Positions 32,621 to 44,060 of a DNA stretch of 64,000 bases are shown here, piece after piece. The notes beneath the pieces are model-generated. The model saw only the letters and a program-made list of their open reading frames with translations. It searched no databases and was not told where the DNA came from. How positions within the stretch are numbered: position 1 is the first letter of the stretch; the number at the start of each line of letters is the position of its first letter. The position numbers were made by a program, and so were the translations under genes. Source of the stretch: Perognathus longimembris pacificus (taxonomy: Eukaryota; Chordata; Mammalia; Rodentia; Heteromyidae); assembly GCF_023159225.1 (NCBI RefSeq), contig NC_063180.1:6321297-6385296 (forward strand), written 5' to 3'.

Positions 32621-34559
32621 CTTTTCCCTCAAGCAGGCCTTTGTCCCCAGGGCTCTGCAAGGGTTCCCCTTCCATCCACTACTAGGCCCTTTCTCAGCTC
32701 ATGAATTAGGGCTGACATTAGCTCCCTACCAAGCCTCTCTCCAGAACCTCTCCATCCTTCTCTAAAGCCTGGAAATCCAGGGGTCCCTACATTACATCCA
32801 ACTTTCCCACAGTGACCACATTCTAGATAAGTTCATTTCCTGCAATTTGCAACACTGTGTCGACTGCAGATGTTGAGAGGGTAGATCCCAGCTGTGAATG
32901 ACCTCAGACCAGGGCACACCTGCCACAATGACTGGACTCTACAAGGGGCCAAGCCTAGAGTGGCAGGGAGCACAGGAACAGGGTCCCCTTACCAAGGGAT
33001 GCTGAGGGCCTTCAAAATATGGGTTCTCATCTGTGCCAGGGAAATTTCTCAGGGGCAACATCCAGGATTACTTAACTATCAGCAATCACAGCCCAGAATC
33101 TTCTTCCAGGTCACAGGTCTCATAAACAGTAACCACCTGTGGTGAGCTGTCCAGCTCTCCCACAGGCTTGGTACAAGACAAATACTTCAACAAAGCCTTG
33201 TGAGGAGAAGGAACTGGTTTCATGACTCCCTTGCTTGTGGCTCAGGAGGGGACAGGGGCATGACAGGGGCTGCTATCACCAAAGCTGGCAGCCAGGGAGA
33301 ACAATCGTGAAGGGAGGGACTTGGTCAGATTCATTGCCACCCTCATACCCAGAGGTGTAGGCCTTGTCCCCAAAAAGACAGCATCAACTCAGACTCTGCC
33401 AGGAGATTTGGCCAAGCTTCATCTCTGGGTTGAAGAGGTACTTGAGGCAGGGTCATTGAGCCCCATTCATGCAAGACAAAACCCAGGAGGAAAAGGCCTC
33501 AGCTCACTAAGTCAGTCAATTCTAAGGATCTTATTGAAATGCTGGGGAAAGAGACCAAGAGCTCAGCAGCTAGCTAGCCATGGCCCATGGACATTCACAG
33601 CTATTACTGACTTGTAACACACCCAATGATGTCCTTCTTAGAATTTTTAAGCAAATATGAAACTATCACACACAAACAGAAAATTGATGGGGACAGTTGT
33701 AAGCTCATCCCTCAAGTCTTTTGTTTTCTAGAACTGAACTGAGAATTTTCGCAGGGAAGGGGTGAAGTACAAGGGTGTCCTTTAGGGGTATAATAAAGTC
33801 AAAGCAGTGAATGAGAGAGAGAGAGAGAGCACCTGGGTGTGTGAGAGCCTCTAGGTGGAAAGGAGGAAATGTGAGGGATAAAATATTCTAGAACAAAGGA
33901 GCATCAAAGCCAATAAAAGGATGAGGGCTTGGCCTATCTGTAACAGAAGGAGACCAAAGACAGGAAGTGGGAAAAGAATGGAACTAGGCAAGAGATGGTG
34001 AAGCAATGTAAGGAATTTGGTTTTCCTTTGAGGTTCTGTGAATGGTTATTTTGCCCACAATGCCTAGCACTGTGCCTGGCACAGAGTGGGTACACACTCC
34101 CATCGCTCTAACTTTTACCAGCTCAGTGCATTTCCCCATGAGATTGTTGATGCCAGCCAGGAACCATCCCCTCAGAGGGTAGAGCATCACTAGAAGACTT
34201 AAGTCTTTTAAAGATTACTCTGATTGCTCCATGGAGAATAAAGCAAGAGTGGCAAGTGTAGAATTGTTAGAGGCTACTGCCCCCATCAAGGTAGACTGGC
34301 AGAGCAAGCAGAATCTAAATATAGTTTAGACAGAGGCTGGCAGGAAGTAAGGAGGAGCCAAAACTCAGCTTGAATGAAAATCTTCCCAACATGCCAACAT
34401 GCTACCAAAACTTAGTAGACATTCTTAGACCCTGAGCCCAGAAAGAGAACTGGAACTCCCAAAGAACGAGTAACAAGTACTTTGCCATCTGCATGAGATG
34501 CCAACTTTGGTGGGTCTAGCCCCAGCTGTGTGACCTTGGGTGAGGAGCTACCTATCTAG

Positions 34560-34561
<2 letters not shown>
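32620..34561. other. Unique sequence with small relics
   Basis: A short GA array lies near 33810-33830. L2 relic on + near 34055-34100 ('tgcctagcactgtgcctgg'). MIR core near 34525 ('gctgtgtgaccttgggtgag'). No exon is supported. Confidence 0.4.
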
Positions 34562-34624
<63 letters not shown>

Positions 34625-34636
34625 GCGCGCGCGCGC
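34562..34636. repeat. Compound (TC)n(CA)n(CG)n microsatellite
   Basis: TC dinucleotides switch to CA and then to alternating CG (34621-34636). The CA and CG parts alternate purine and pyrimidine, the sequence class that most readily adopts Z-DNA. Confidence 0.95.
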
Positions 34637-34833
34637 CACAGATAGAGTAGACAGGCACCACACCTGCCCACCTGGCAAAGTTTGGCTTCAGTTCAACACC
34701 CAAACAGTCTGCAGGCTGGTACATCTTCTAAAGTCAGTTCTCATCTCTGCCCTGTGGGGTAGGCTGGGCTGGGGCTGGGCTGCACAGGTCAGCAAGTGAA
34801 ATTAGGTTCTCTAAACTGTCCCTATCTTCTAAG

Positions 34834-35110
34834 TAGCTAAATTCTCAGATCTCAGCATTCTGAGTAGCTAGGATCACAGATGTGAGCCACCAGCACCCAG
34901 CATTTTTCAACTTCTTGAAGCTTCCATTTGGGCCCCTGGCAAATGCAGTGAACCACCTGTTTCAGGGGTGAGTGCAGCTGTGTGAAGTACACAGAGAAAC
35001 TAGGACAGTCAGCCATGGTTAAGATAGCAATTACTTCAACAATACAAAACTAAGAAGTAGAGCTGTGGTTCAAGTGTTAGAGCACCAGCCTTGAGTGAAA
35101 AAAAATCAAG
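34834..35110. repeat. Two SINE fragments in opposite orientation
   Basis: 34834-34903 is a reversed left module ('gagtagctaggatcacag', 'gtgagccaccagcacccagc'). 35048-35110 is a forward right module ('agagctgtggttcaagtg', 'agcaccagccttgagtg'). They are separate remnants. Confidence 0.65.
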
Positions 35111-35137
35111 TGAGATTGCTCAGCTCTTTGGTTTCCT

Positions 35138-35310
35138 ACACATGCACACAGACAAACACATACACAGGCACATGCATACACACAGACACATACATACACA
35201 CATACGTACACACAGACTCACACATACACAGACACATACACACAGAGACACACAGACACATACACATACACACAGAGACACACACATGCAGACACACATA
35301 CACACACATA
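35138..35310. repeat. CA-rich degenerate satellite-like tract
   Basis: ACACAC units mixed with GACA, CATA and CATG variants for about 170 bases, so it is older than the pure CA arrays. Confidence 0.9.
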
Positions 35311-35714
35311 ACTATAAAACCATCCAATACACGTGCAAAAGGCTGGGAAGAAATGCACTCAATGCTTGTTCTCTGCTCTATTATTTCTCCTTACTTCACT
35401 GTATCCAAATGTCATGGATCAAGCAGTATCTACTTTTAAAGTGGAGCTAAACAACTTTGCTCTTATCTAATATACATTTTCTATAGATTGTGCCAGCCTC
35501 TGCTGCCATCTTTAAAGCTAGGTCCCCAGACAGATGGGGGTGATTGGCTCCTCCCAGCCCCACCTGTGCACCTCTGAAGAGACACAGAACTGCAGCCTGG
35601 CAGGAGCCCTGGTCCTCCCAGAGTGATAGGAAGGGAGGACCAATGCATGCTGGACCTGAGGCTTGGCTTGAGCTAAGCTGAGACGGCACACATGGGCTAC
35701 TTTTCCACTGGCAG
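35311..35714. other. Unique sequence
   Basis: No repeat or gene that I can support. Confidence 0.35.
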
Positions 35715-35812
35715 AGTTAGAGGTGGTGGTGAGCCTCACGGTGGGTGCCCACCTGCTGCTTACCTGGATGACTAACGACACTGGAGCACGTCCAGATCTC
35801 AGGCCATCCCAG
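35715..35812 (+). CDS. Weak candidate internal exon
   Basis: A pyrimidine-bearing acceptor 'cttttccactggcag' ends at 35714, and a strong donor, cag/gtgagt, begins at 35813. The 98 bases between are open in one frame, starting LEVVVSLTVGAHLLL and ending in PSQ. The splice sites are the main evidence. The peptide is not recognised, no partner exons are found and the reverse strand is also open. Chance occurrence is quite possible. Confidence 0.18.
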
Positions 35813-35954
35813 GTGAGTGGCAGCACTGCCAGGGCCAGGCTGCCTGCTAGCCTGGAACTGAGAAGCCCTGAGTCATGGGAACAGCAGCGCTCTCTCTAAA
35901 CCCTTCCTCTAGCCCCTTTCCCTTCCCTACCCCATCCTGCTCTGGAGCGTCAGA

Positions 35955-36070
35955 AAGCTGTTACAGATTGGGGTTGAGCCTGGTCTCCGCCATGTCAGCT
36001 GTGTGGCCTTGGGCAAGTCACTTAATCTCTCAGGGTTTTGCTCACTGATCACTGAGAGGATGAAATGAGG
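35955..36070 (+). repeat. MIR SINE
   Basis: 'tgtgtggccttgggcaagtc' and 'acttaatctctcagggttt', then a 'gaggatgaaatgagg' end. This is a clear MIR core and tail. Confidence 0.8.
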
Positions 36071-36718
36071 CAGCACTCAGAGTTTCTGCGCAGAACCACT
36101 CCTCCCTCTCTGCTGTTCTCTGTGGGTACTGTTTTGATGACAACTCTGGGTTCCCAGGGACCACTCCAGGGCCCAGCCTGGCTTGGAGGCTGGTTCCTCA
36201 GGCACCAGAGACCAGTGTGTGGACAGCTGGGCCCTGGAGGAATATGGTGGTGGCATTGCAGCAAGCCTCTCCCCAGCACCCCTGGAGACAGTAGAAAACA
36301 AGTAATGATGGGAATTTAGGGTACAGGGTGTATAAGAAACAGGGGGCTTAAGGCAGCCCTAACTCACTCTACATCTGTGGTTGTTCTTAGGCCTTACTCT
36401 GCAGACATGGGAAGCTTGGGTGGGGGAGGGTGGAGAACCGAGGTCAGCACCAGCCAGCAGGTGGGGAAGTCTTCTTGAGGGCTATGGACAGGAAGGTCAC
36501 AGGCAAAACCTTGCAGGACCACCCATTACCTATGGAACCTTGCGCCAGTGGCCTCAGTGTCCCCTCAGCCGCAAAAGAGACACGCAACTTGCAGCACGGG
36601 TTTGCTGGACATGGGGATGGAAAGGGGCCTCCAAGGCCATCAATGGATGGGGCAATTACAACGCAAAGACTATTGAAGGCCAAGAATTTTGCTGACAGGG
36701 CATGTTATGTCCCTGACT
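36071..36718. other. Unique sequence, nothing recognised
   Basis: Open frames on both strands up to 133 codons with no recognised domain. One runs into the CCT tract. Confidence 0.4.
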
Positions 36719-36985
36719 TCCTCCTCCTCCTCCTCCTCCTCCTCCTCCTCCCCCTCCCCCTCCCCCTCCCCCTCCTCCTCCTCCTCTTCCTCTTCCTCTT
36801 GCCAGTCCTGAGGCTTGAACTCAGAGACTGAGCATTGTCCCTGAGCTTCTCTTGCTCAAGGCTAGCACTCTACCACTTGAGCCACAGGACCATTTCCTGC
36901 TTTTTCTGTTTATGTGGTGCTGAGGAATCGAACCCAAGGCTTTATGCATGCTAGGGAAGCACTCTACCACTGAGCCACCTCCCCC
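36719..36985 (-). repeat. (CCT)n(CCCCCT)n tract plus old IDL-Geo SINE
   Basis: CCT units with four CCCCCT units lie at 36719-36800, where the minus-strand A-tail would be. The reversed Geo monomer ('cttgaactcagagactgag') and ID monomer ('gaggaatcgaacccaaggc') follow. The copy is diverged. Confidence 0.85.
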
Positions 36986-36989
36986 TCCC

Positions 36990-37430
36990 CACACACTGTC
37001 TTCCTAGAGTGACCTAAGGGACTCATAATATATACTTGCCACACTGGGGATGGGAAGGACTTCCAGAACCATCACTTAAATGGTACTCCAATTGGGCTTA
37101 TTAGATTTGATGAAGGAAGCCTGGGACCACTTTCTAACGCCACTGAGTATGCAGACTAGACTCAGGATTTGACCAAGAATGTTCCTCACCCCTGAATGGG
37201 AAGCATGCTTATTTTACCCCTTACTGCCCCAGTCACCAGCCCAGGCTTTGATGGCCTCCATGTTGTGTGGCTTCCTGGGTCTCTGAGACTACCTGAGGGT
37301 TTGCTTTGGTATCATCCTGATGAGACCTTGAGGATAGGGAGCTAAAGAAAGGGAAATATGTGGAAGAATATGGAGGGAAGGGCATGGTCTGTCATTTATC
37401 CCATCTCCCTCCCCCTAACTTCTTAAAATT
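36990..37430. other. Unique sequence
   Basis: Nothing recognised. Confidence 0.35.
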
Positions 37431-37446
37431 CAAGCAGTCACTTCTT

Positions 37447-37571
37447 TTTTTTTCTTTTTTTATTATTAATTGAACATAAATTTTTTACAAGGTGTTGTGC
37501 AAAGAGGGTGCAGTTACATAGTAGGGCAGTGTGTACATTTCTTGTGATATCTTACAACCTGTTTTTCCATC
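37447..37571 (-). repeat. 125-bp L1 tail insertion with 16-bp target-site duplication
   Basis: A T-rich start, then 'ttacaaggtgttgtgcaaag', 'gcagttacatagtagggcag' and 'tacatttcttgtgatatc'. It is flanked by caagcagtcacttctt at 37431-37446 and 37572-37587. The element is extremely 5'-truncated and recent enough to keep an exact duplication. Confidence 0.85.
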
Positions 37572-37587
37572 CAAGCAGTCACTTCTT

Positions 37588-38647
37588 GGCTCTCTCCACT
37601 AAGTAGAATTTCAACTGGAGAGATGAGAAAAAGAAAATTCTAAATAGAGGGCAGGGCCCAGGCAAAAGTATAGGCTTAAACAGAGTAAGCTATACTCCAG
37701 ACAGGAGGAGAAGACCAGCCTTGTCAAATAAAAATTCTAGAACAGGAATTCAGTAATGGGGTCACAGGGCAAGCCAGGCTAGAAAGAAGGAAAGCTTGAC
37801 CCAGGCATCTGGCCTGCTCTTTCAACCTTGCTCTCCTCCAATTCAAGTGGCCTGTCCCATGCTGCCTTCCCCTGAGCTGGACAGGCAGGGTAGAGCTTGA
37901 AGAACCTCTGAAATATCCCCTCTAGGGCACCTATCAACATTTCACCTGCTCCCCAGTGGGGCAGGCAGCATGATGGGAAATCCAGGAAGTTCAACAAACT
38001 CAGAGTACTTGGACATCACCAGAACTTGTGCCAGAATAAACAGGGCCTGGATCAGGGCTGCAATGCCCTGTCCCAGAGCAAACACTGCCTTTTGCCAAAT
38101 AGGGAATTGTTTTTGCAAATGCGGTGTATGTACTTGTGGGCAGGAGAAGAGCAGCCCCGCCAAGCCCCCTGACCACTCACCCCACCCAGGTCTGACATCA
38201 CCTCTTACTAACCCTGCACCAAAGAGGGCAGGGAGGAGGAGACTCTCTGACCATTAGTAAGAGACATAGAAGGTATTGCAAAAGAAAAAAAAGAAAGAAG
38301 AAGAAATGAGTAATCTGAGTCATAAAGCAACTAAACAATACGAAACCACTCAGGTAACCCTGGTATCCTGCTTCCTGGAGCCTCTGGGGACAGCCAACCC
38401 ATCATCTCACTCCCTGTTCAAGTGCCCTGTGAGATTGGGGGAGGGGCTTAGCGATGGCAAGCCAGCCAAGTGAGCTGTGCCAAGTGGCACAGAAAGACTA
38501 GAGAACCAAGCCTGGCTGGAACAGGACAGTAGCTCCACACTAAGCTCTCAGCACTTACCCAACTCTGTGAGCCAAAGATCCCAAGGATTGTGGCTGTCTT
38601 CACAGGGGTCCTGAACTTCATTGGAGTAAGAGGCTAAGAGCTTCTCA
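37588..38647. other. Unique sequence
   Basis: A-rich stretch near 38276-38305. No gene is supported. Confidence 0.4.
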
Positions 38648-38868
38648 GGACACAAGTGGCTCAAGCCTGTGATCCCAGCTACTCAAGAGGCTGAGATCTG
38701 AGGATCACAGTTCAAAACCAACCACAGGCAGAAAAGTGTATAAGACTCTGATCTCCAGTTAACCACCAAAAAGCCAAAAGTGGAGTTATGGCTCAAATGA
38801 CAGAGCACTAACCTTGAGCAAAAAAGGCTAAGGGACAGCATCTGGGCTCTGAGTTCAAAATAACAAAA
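38648..38868 (+). repeat. B1-like/Geo SINE
   Basis: 'acaagtggctcaagcctgtg', 'ctactcaagaggctgag', 'tatggctcaaatgacagag' and 'gggctctgagttcaaaataac'. Confidence 0.85.
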
Positions 38869-38875
38869 TACAGTA

Positions 38876-39073
38876 GAGCTGGGAATATGGCCTAGTGGTA
38901 GAGTGCTTGCCTCACATACATGAAGCCCTGAGTTCAATTCTTCAGCACCACATATATAGAAAAAGCCAGAAATGGAACTGTGGCTCAAGAGGTAGAGTGC
39001 TAGCCTTGACCAAAAAGAAACCAGGGACAGTGCTCAGGCCCTGAGTTCAAGCCCCAGGACTGGCAAAAAAAAA
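38876..39073 (+). repeat. IDL-Geo SINE, older subtype
   Basis: 'gctgggaatatggcctagtg', 'ggcctagtggtagagtgc' and 'gagttcaattcttcagcacc', then Geo with gagttcaagcccc. It abuts the preceding SINE. Confidence 0.9.
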
Positions 39074-40530
39074 TCATATAAAAAATAGAGTATAACATCC
39101 ATGTGGGCCCTTTGTCTGCCCATGCCACAGGTCCAAGCTTGGGCAGGCTTCCACACACAGGAAACACCACAGTGCCCAGCATGCACACCTACTGGAGGCC
39201 AGAAAAAATATTTAACTTCATGAATGGCTGCACGTGTGCAAGGAGACACATCTGCACTCTTAAGAACCGAATGCACAATGCATTACAGAAATACACAGAT
39301 ACACATTGCACCACTGGTACACACTCTTGCTGTGTAATGCCCACAGGAATGTGCAGAGGCTGATGTGTGTGCATGCCCGCATGTGGACATGTATGTGTGC
39401 CTACTTCCTGAAGGCCTGGATTCAGCTTCCCAGCCCAGGCAATTCCTTTATATCCCATTATAAAGTTGTTTGCTGTGAGAACTTAAATCTATGCCTGACA
39501 GTGTTCTTAATTAATAGGAATTAGTGAGTAATGTGGGCAGTAACATGTCAGGCCAACCATAGGGCCCGGATGTGGTTTTCAGTACCCCTAGAAAAAGAGC
39601 CACTCTCACAAGAAATTGGTGATCTCTGGGAGGGGACATAAGTTTAAAAGCCACTGAGTAGCTATCAAGTTGGTTGTCAGGGATCCAGGGTTCACCTTCT
39701 GTGCTCCCTTTCCTTCGCCAAGGACTGTGAATGTGCCTAACTCACACATCTGTTCCTCCCCTGCCCGGTACTTCAGCTCCAGACATGGGACCACACCTAG
39801 TCCCACAGTTTCTCCCAGACCCCATAGATCTAGAGCTAAATCACAGATAGTCCAGAGAAACAGACCCTCCTCCTCTGCTCACACAGAAAGGTGTGCACAT
39901 GGGCCAGTACATGCCAAGGTTGCCCTACACACATGTGCCCTGCATGCTCACTGAATAGTATATAGTAGGAAAGGAGGGCAAAATCCAAAGACCACAGACA
40001 GAAGAGAGAGGACAGCCAAAGAGACCATGCCATGTGCCCAGTGCCCTGCCCATTCAACTTTGACAGCCAGTTTCAAGGCCTATGATGCCCCCTGCACACC
40101 CTGGGGCCAACCCAAGCTGACTACAAAGCTTCCAGCCTTTGTTCGTACTGCTGCCTTTGCCACAGCAACTGTGTATCTTCTCAAGGCTTAACTGTTTGCT
40201 CTCTTGGTAAAGTAAGAGTCCTCCAGGCTTCTTAGCTCATGACAATAGTTTACACTGCTGTAACAAAGTTCCTGGGTCCCAGCAGGCTTTGGCAATCAGC
40301 TGTGATATCTGTTCCACACAGTCACTCAGGGGCCTAGACTGCCAGTTGGTAGCCCCTTCATCAGATCCTCTCATTCACCAGAATATCCTCCGTGACCCTA
40401 GCAGGAGAAAAGAGCCATCATAGGGTCAAGCCTCCAGCTAAAAGGAAGCAAATCATTTGCCCGCACGGACAGAATTAGTAACATGGTGCCACCTAACCTC
40501 GAGGCCAGAGGAAGTGTAATTTTCTGCATT
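39074..40530. other. Unique sequence
   Basis: No exon is supported. Part of 40240-40400 may be an old repeat relic. Confidence 0.35.
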
Positions 40531-40534
40531 TGTA

Positions 40535-40865
40535 TTCATTTCCTAGTGCTGACCTAACAAACAGACATGAACTCTATGATACATTTATTCTCTTACTTTT
40601 TCTGGAAAGCAGAAGTCCAAAATGAGTCTTATAGGATAAAAATCCTTCTGAAACATACAGGGGACACATAATCCTTGGTTTGTGTCCCTCATCTTCAAAA
40701 CCACAGAATAAGCATCTTCTGTTTTTTTGTGACCTTCTCTCTCTTCCTCTGGTAAGAATGCTTGTGCCCACCAACCATCCCATAGTAATCTCGCCATCTC
40801 CAGATTTTTACTTTACCCCATGGTATTGTATCATAAAGCACTTGGGAAGGTATTGTTCAGAAAGG
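40535..40865 (+). repeat. Old mammalian interspersed repeat
   Basis: 'gtattcatttcctagtgctg', 'acatttattctcttac' and 'agcagaagtccaaaatgag' start a repeat that is common in mammals; a related segment is at 54065. I do not fix the family name. Confidence 0.5.
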
Positions 40866-40889
40866 AGAGTTAAAACAGGACTTCAAAGC

Positions 40890-41150
40890 TGGGCACTAGT
40901 GGCTCGCACCTATAATCCAAGCTACTTTACAAGCTAAGATCTGAAAAAAGGAATAAAGAAATAAAGAAGCTGAGACCCGGGGATTGTAGTTTGAAGCCAG
41001 CCTGGACAGAAAAGTCTATAAGATTCTTATCTCCAATCAACCACAAAAAGCTGAAAGTAGAGCTGTGGTGTGAGTGACACAAAAGCTCATGGACAGCACC
41101 CAGGCCCTGAGTTCAAGCCCCAGGACCAGCAGAAAAAGAAAAAAAGAAAA
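40890..41150 (+). repeat. B1-like/Geo SINE with internal duplication
   Basis: 'gctgggcactagtggctcgc' start. An A-rich insert with a second 'agctgagacccgggg' lies in the left module. The right module is normal and ends 'gagttcaagccccagg'. Confidence 0.8.
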
Positions 41151-42184
41151 CCCCAGACAACTTTGAGGACATTTTTTAATATGACCCCCCTAAAGAATAG
41201 ATCCACTCCTTAAAGGCAGGCTGGAGGCTGAGCATCTTTGCTCAGCAGGTGCCTGGCACACAACATGTGCCTGGGAAGTCTGTAAAAAGGAAGGAAGGGA
41301 GGAAAGAAAAAATATAAATGAATTAATTAGGCAAGAACAAGAAGGATGTGAGAGGAGAAAGAGAATGAGATGGGGACGGGGTGAAAGGGTGGGCGGGACA
41401 ATCATGGACAGCCTGTGAGGGCAGTGAGTTTTCCTGTGGTAAGGGTTCTGAGGAATGCATGGGCTCTTCATGCCCAGGCATGGAGACATGGTGAGTGGGA
41501 GACATTTGGAAAGAAAATGCAGAAGAAGAAAGCCCCTTGAGCTCATTGGCCAGCCTTTTAAAGCAGTGCCTCAGGAGGTCTCCAGGAGGATGAAGGGACT
41601 GACCCAAGTTCACATGGCCGGACAGCTGGCCGTGCCAGAATTTACAGGCCTGCTTGGCTGGTTCTGAAACCAGCTGCCATTCTGTAACAGCCAGCTCCAT
41701 GCCAAGGTTTGCCACATTTCCAGTGGCCTTTCTGTCCCTGTCTCTTGTCTCTTTAGGTCTCAAGTCTATCTGCAAAATAAAGAGATCAGGCTAGGCTGAT
41801 CCTTGAGCAGCTCAAGTTATCAGGGTGGGCTTCCTGGAGGAGCTGAGGAACTGAGTTTCTTCCCACTGACAATAGACATGCAGGTTCTTTTGTGTTGCCA
41901 AGAGACAATTCAGGGCAAAGAGGGAGAGGCCCAGAGCAGAGATGACTCCATGGCCCAAAAATGAGAATCAAAGCAGCCCACAGGATTGTGCAATCTTCCC
42001 TCGAAGCTGCCAGTCAGCCCTGGCCCCAAGGAGAGCTGTTTACTCTCTCTGAGTGTGTGCCTACAATTCACTTTGTCCTCCTGTCCTGTCCAGCCCTGAG
42101 GGCTACCGCAAGGGGCCATGTGGGGACCACAAGACTGGCCTCAAGAGGTCCTTTATTCCAGCTTCCAAACACCTGTTCTAATAG
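41151..42184. other. Unique sequence with MIR relic
   Basis: 41560-41660 reads like reversed MIR ('ctgacccaagttcacatgg', 'acagctggccgtgccagaat'). Long - frames here have no domain that I know. Confidence 0.45.
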
Positions 42185-42290
42185 TCATTTGCTTTTTCAT
42201 TTATTCATTCCTGCATCTGTCTGCTCCCTGAGTGAGTGCCAGGCCTTGTGCAAGGCACTGTGGGTATAAAGGTGAATGAGAAGTCCTGAG
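42185..42290 (-). repeat. L2 3' end fragment
   Basis: 'catttattcattcctgc', 'gtgccaggccttgtgcaagg' and 'gggtataaaggtgaatgag' are the reversed L2 end. Confidence 0.6.
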
Positions 42291-43150
42291 GAGCTTAGAG
42301 AATCTGGAAGAACAGTGAAGCACTATATAGAGACATGACCCTCCCACGAGGTTGCAGTAATGGTAAAATATGTGCCTGGAGCTCAGGAAACACAGGGCAG
42401 GGGACTTTGTTATCTTCCTATGGAAAATATTTAACTACTAGTCTAAAATCAAAACAAGATAATAGCTCCATACTCAGCTACCTTTAGAAACATTTTGTTT
42501 TCTTCATGAATGTGGACATGTGAGAAGGTCACATTTCAAGAGATCTTTACATCTTACTTGAAGCCTGGTCAGAAAGACCAACCTTAGTTACTCTCAGGTC
42601 TGCCTGCCTGGGGTCTACATGGTCTCGTGGGAAAGTGGATTGCTGGGTGAACTGATCCTCAGGTGGCCTGCTCCTCAATATGCAGTTGCTGGGGCCCAGT
42701 CTGAGGCTCTGTATATCCAGGAATGGCTGAGCTTTGATTTCAGATTCTCTGGATAGACCTTGACCTTTGGGAATCCTTGGAGCCTCCAGGGCACTGATAT
42801 GAAGGACACTCAAGCTGGTCTTTGGGACACAGGTCCCCTCCTCAGGTATTAGGACCACTTTCCCCATTCCTCTCACTTCCTCCTTGCCTCTCGCTCCCTG
42901 TCCTATTTGGGGGAGGTGAAGAAACCACTTCCATGTTTTCCTTCCTGGCCTTCCTCTTTCACCAAAGGATGTGGCTGGCAGGTAGCTGGTGCTGGGTAGG
43001 GTTCTACAAATGCCTAAGGACTCTAAGCAGAGAGGACTGCAGCTCATGTCTGGGACACTGAGGGGGAAATATGAGTGGAAATTCCACAAATTCAGATTTC
43101 AGTCAGTCATCTATCTTTCCTCAAAAAAACAAATCTACTTTTATTTATCA
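42291..43150. other. Unique sequence under a chance frame
   Basis: A 180-codon - frame (42547-43089) shows no recognisable domain or splice support. Confidence 0.4.
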
Positions 43151-43179
43151 TGTGTGCGTGCACATGTGCACACACGCAC

Positions 43180-43400
43180 CAATCCTGGAGTTTGAACTCA
43201 GGGCCTAGGCTCTGTCCTTGAGGTTTTTGCTCAAGGCCAGTGCTCTACTACTTGAGCCGCAGCTCCACTTCCAGATTTTTGGTGATTAATTGGAGGCAAG
43301 AGTCTCAGAGACATTCCTGGCCTACCTGGTTTCGAACTGCAACCTCAGATCTTAGCCTCCAACGCAGCTAGAATTAAGGTGTGAGCCACCAGCACCCAGC
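43180..43400 (-). repeat. B1-like/Geo SINE
   Basis: 'ggagtttgaactcagggcc', 'tgctctactacttgagccgc', 'ggtgattaattggaggcaag' and 'gtgagccaccagcacccagc'. A TG/CA-rich remnant lies on its 3' side (43150-43178). Confidence 0.85.
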
Positions 43401-43705
43401 CTGTTTATCTTTTTTTTTTTTTAGAAGAGTATGTTTCAAAGAGCTACACTGAGACATCAGCACATTGTGAAGAATATTTGCCAAGATTTTTCCTAAAAGT
43501 TTGCACTGCTTTGCTCTCCCATCAGCCTTGCACACATGCTATCTCACACCATCACCACTCGCCCGTGTGTTCTGTTTTATCCAACATGGACTATTTTATA
43601 AGTTAAGGTGTTTTGTTTACTTTTATCACCCTTATCACTAAGTAGTTTTAGAAGTATGAATGTTTAATGTTCCCTTTAAATGTAAAAATTCCTAGGAACA
43701 TGTGG

Positions 43706-43751
43706 GCCTCCCAAGTGCTGGGATTACAAGCATGTACTACCAAACCCAGCC
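43706..43751 (-). repeat. B1 fragment
   Basis: 'gcctcccaagtgctgggatt' and 'caagcatgtactaccaaacc' are the reversed 5' end of B1. Confidence 0.65.
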
Positions 43752-43790
43752 TGCCAACATCTCTTCTAATGAACCTTTTCTGACATCTTT

Positions 43791-44046
43791 TTTTTATAAT
43801 TTATTTATTAATTAAACAAAATTTTTTGACAAGGTGTTGTGCAAAAGGGGTACAGTTACATAATAGGGCAGTGTCTACATTTCTTGTGATGTCTTACACC
43901 CTGTTTTTCTTTCCCTTCCCTAGGTCAGGTAGATATATATACATTACACAGTGTACCAAAAACATATACAGTAGCCACATGACCTACGCCAAAGGAAATT
44001 CACCTAGGGATTTAAATGTAATGTCGACAATAGAGTTTGCTTATCC
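43791..44046 (-). repeat. L1 tail insertion with target-site duplication
   Basis: Same opening as the 37.4-kb copy ('caaggtgttgtgcaaaagg', 'cagttacataatagggcag', 'tacatttcttgtgatgtc') but reaching about 130 bases further. tttctgacatcttt is repeated at 43777-43790 and 44047-44060. Confidence 0.85.
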
Positions 44047-44060
44047 TTTCTGACATCTTT

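Noticed and set aside
31906..32685. 259-codon + strand open frame, the longest in the window
   Set aside because: It runs through an L2 3' end and a CA array (Thr-His repeats) and has no domain or splice support.
35091..35450. His/Thr-rich frames and their Cys/Val-rich mirror
   Set aside because: Translations of the CA-rich tract.
42547..43089. 180-codon - strand open frame
   Set aside because: About this length is expected by chance in 64 kb of GC-balanced sequence; no recognised domain, splice sites or conservation clue.
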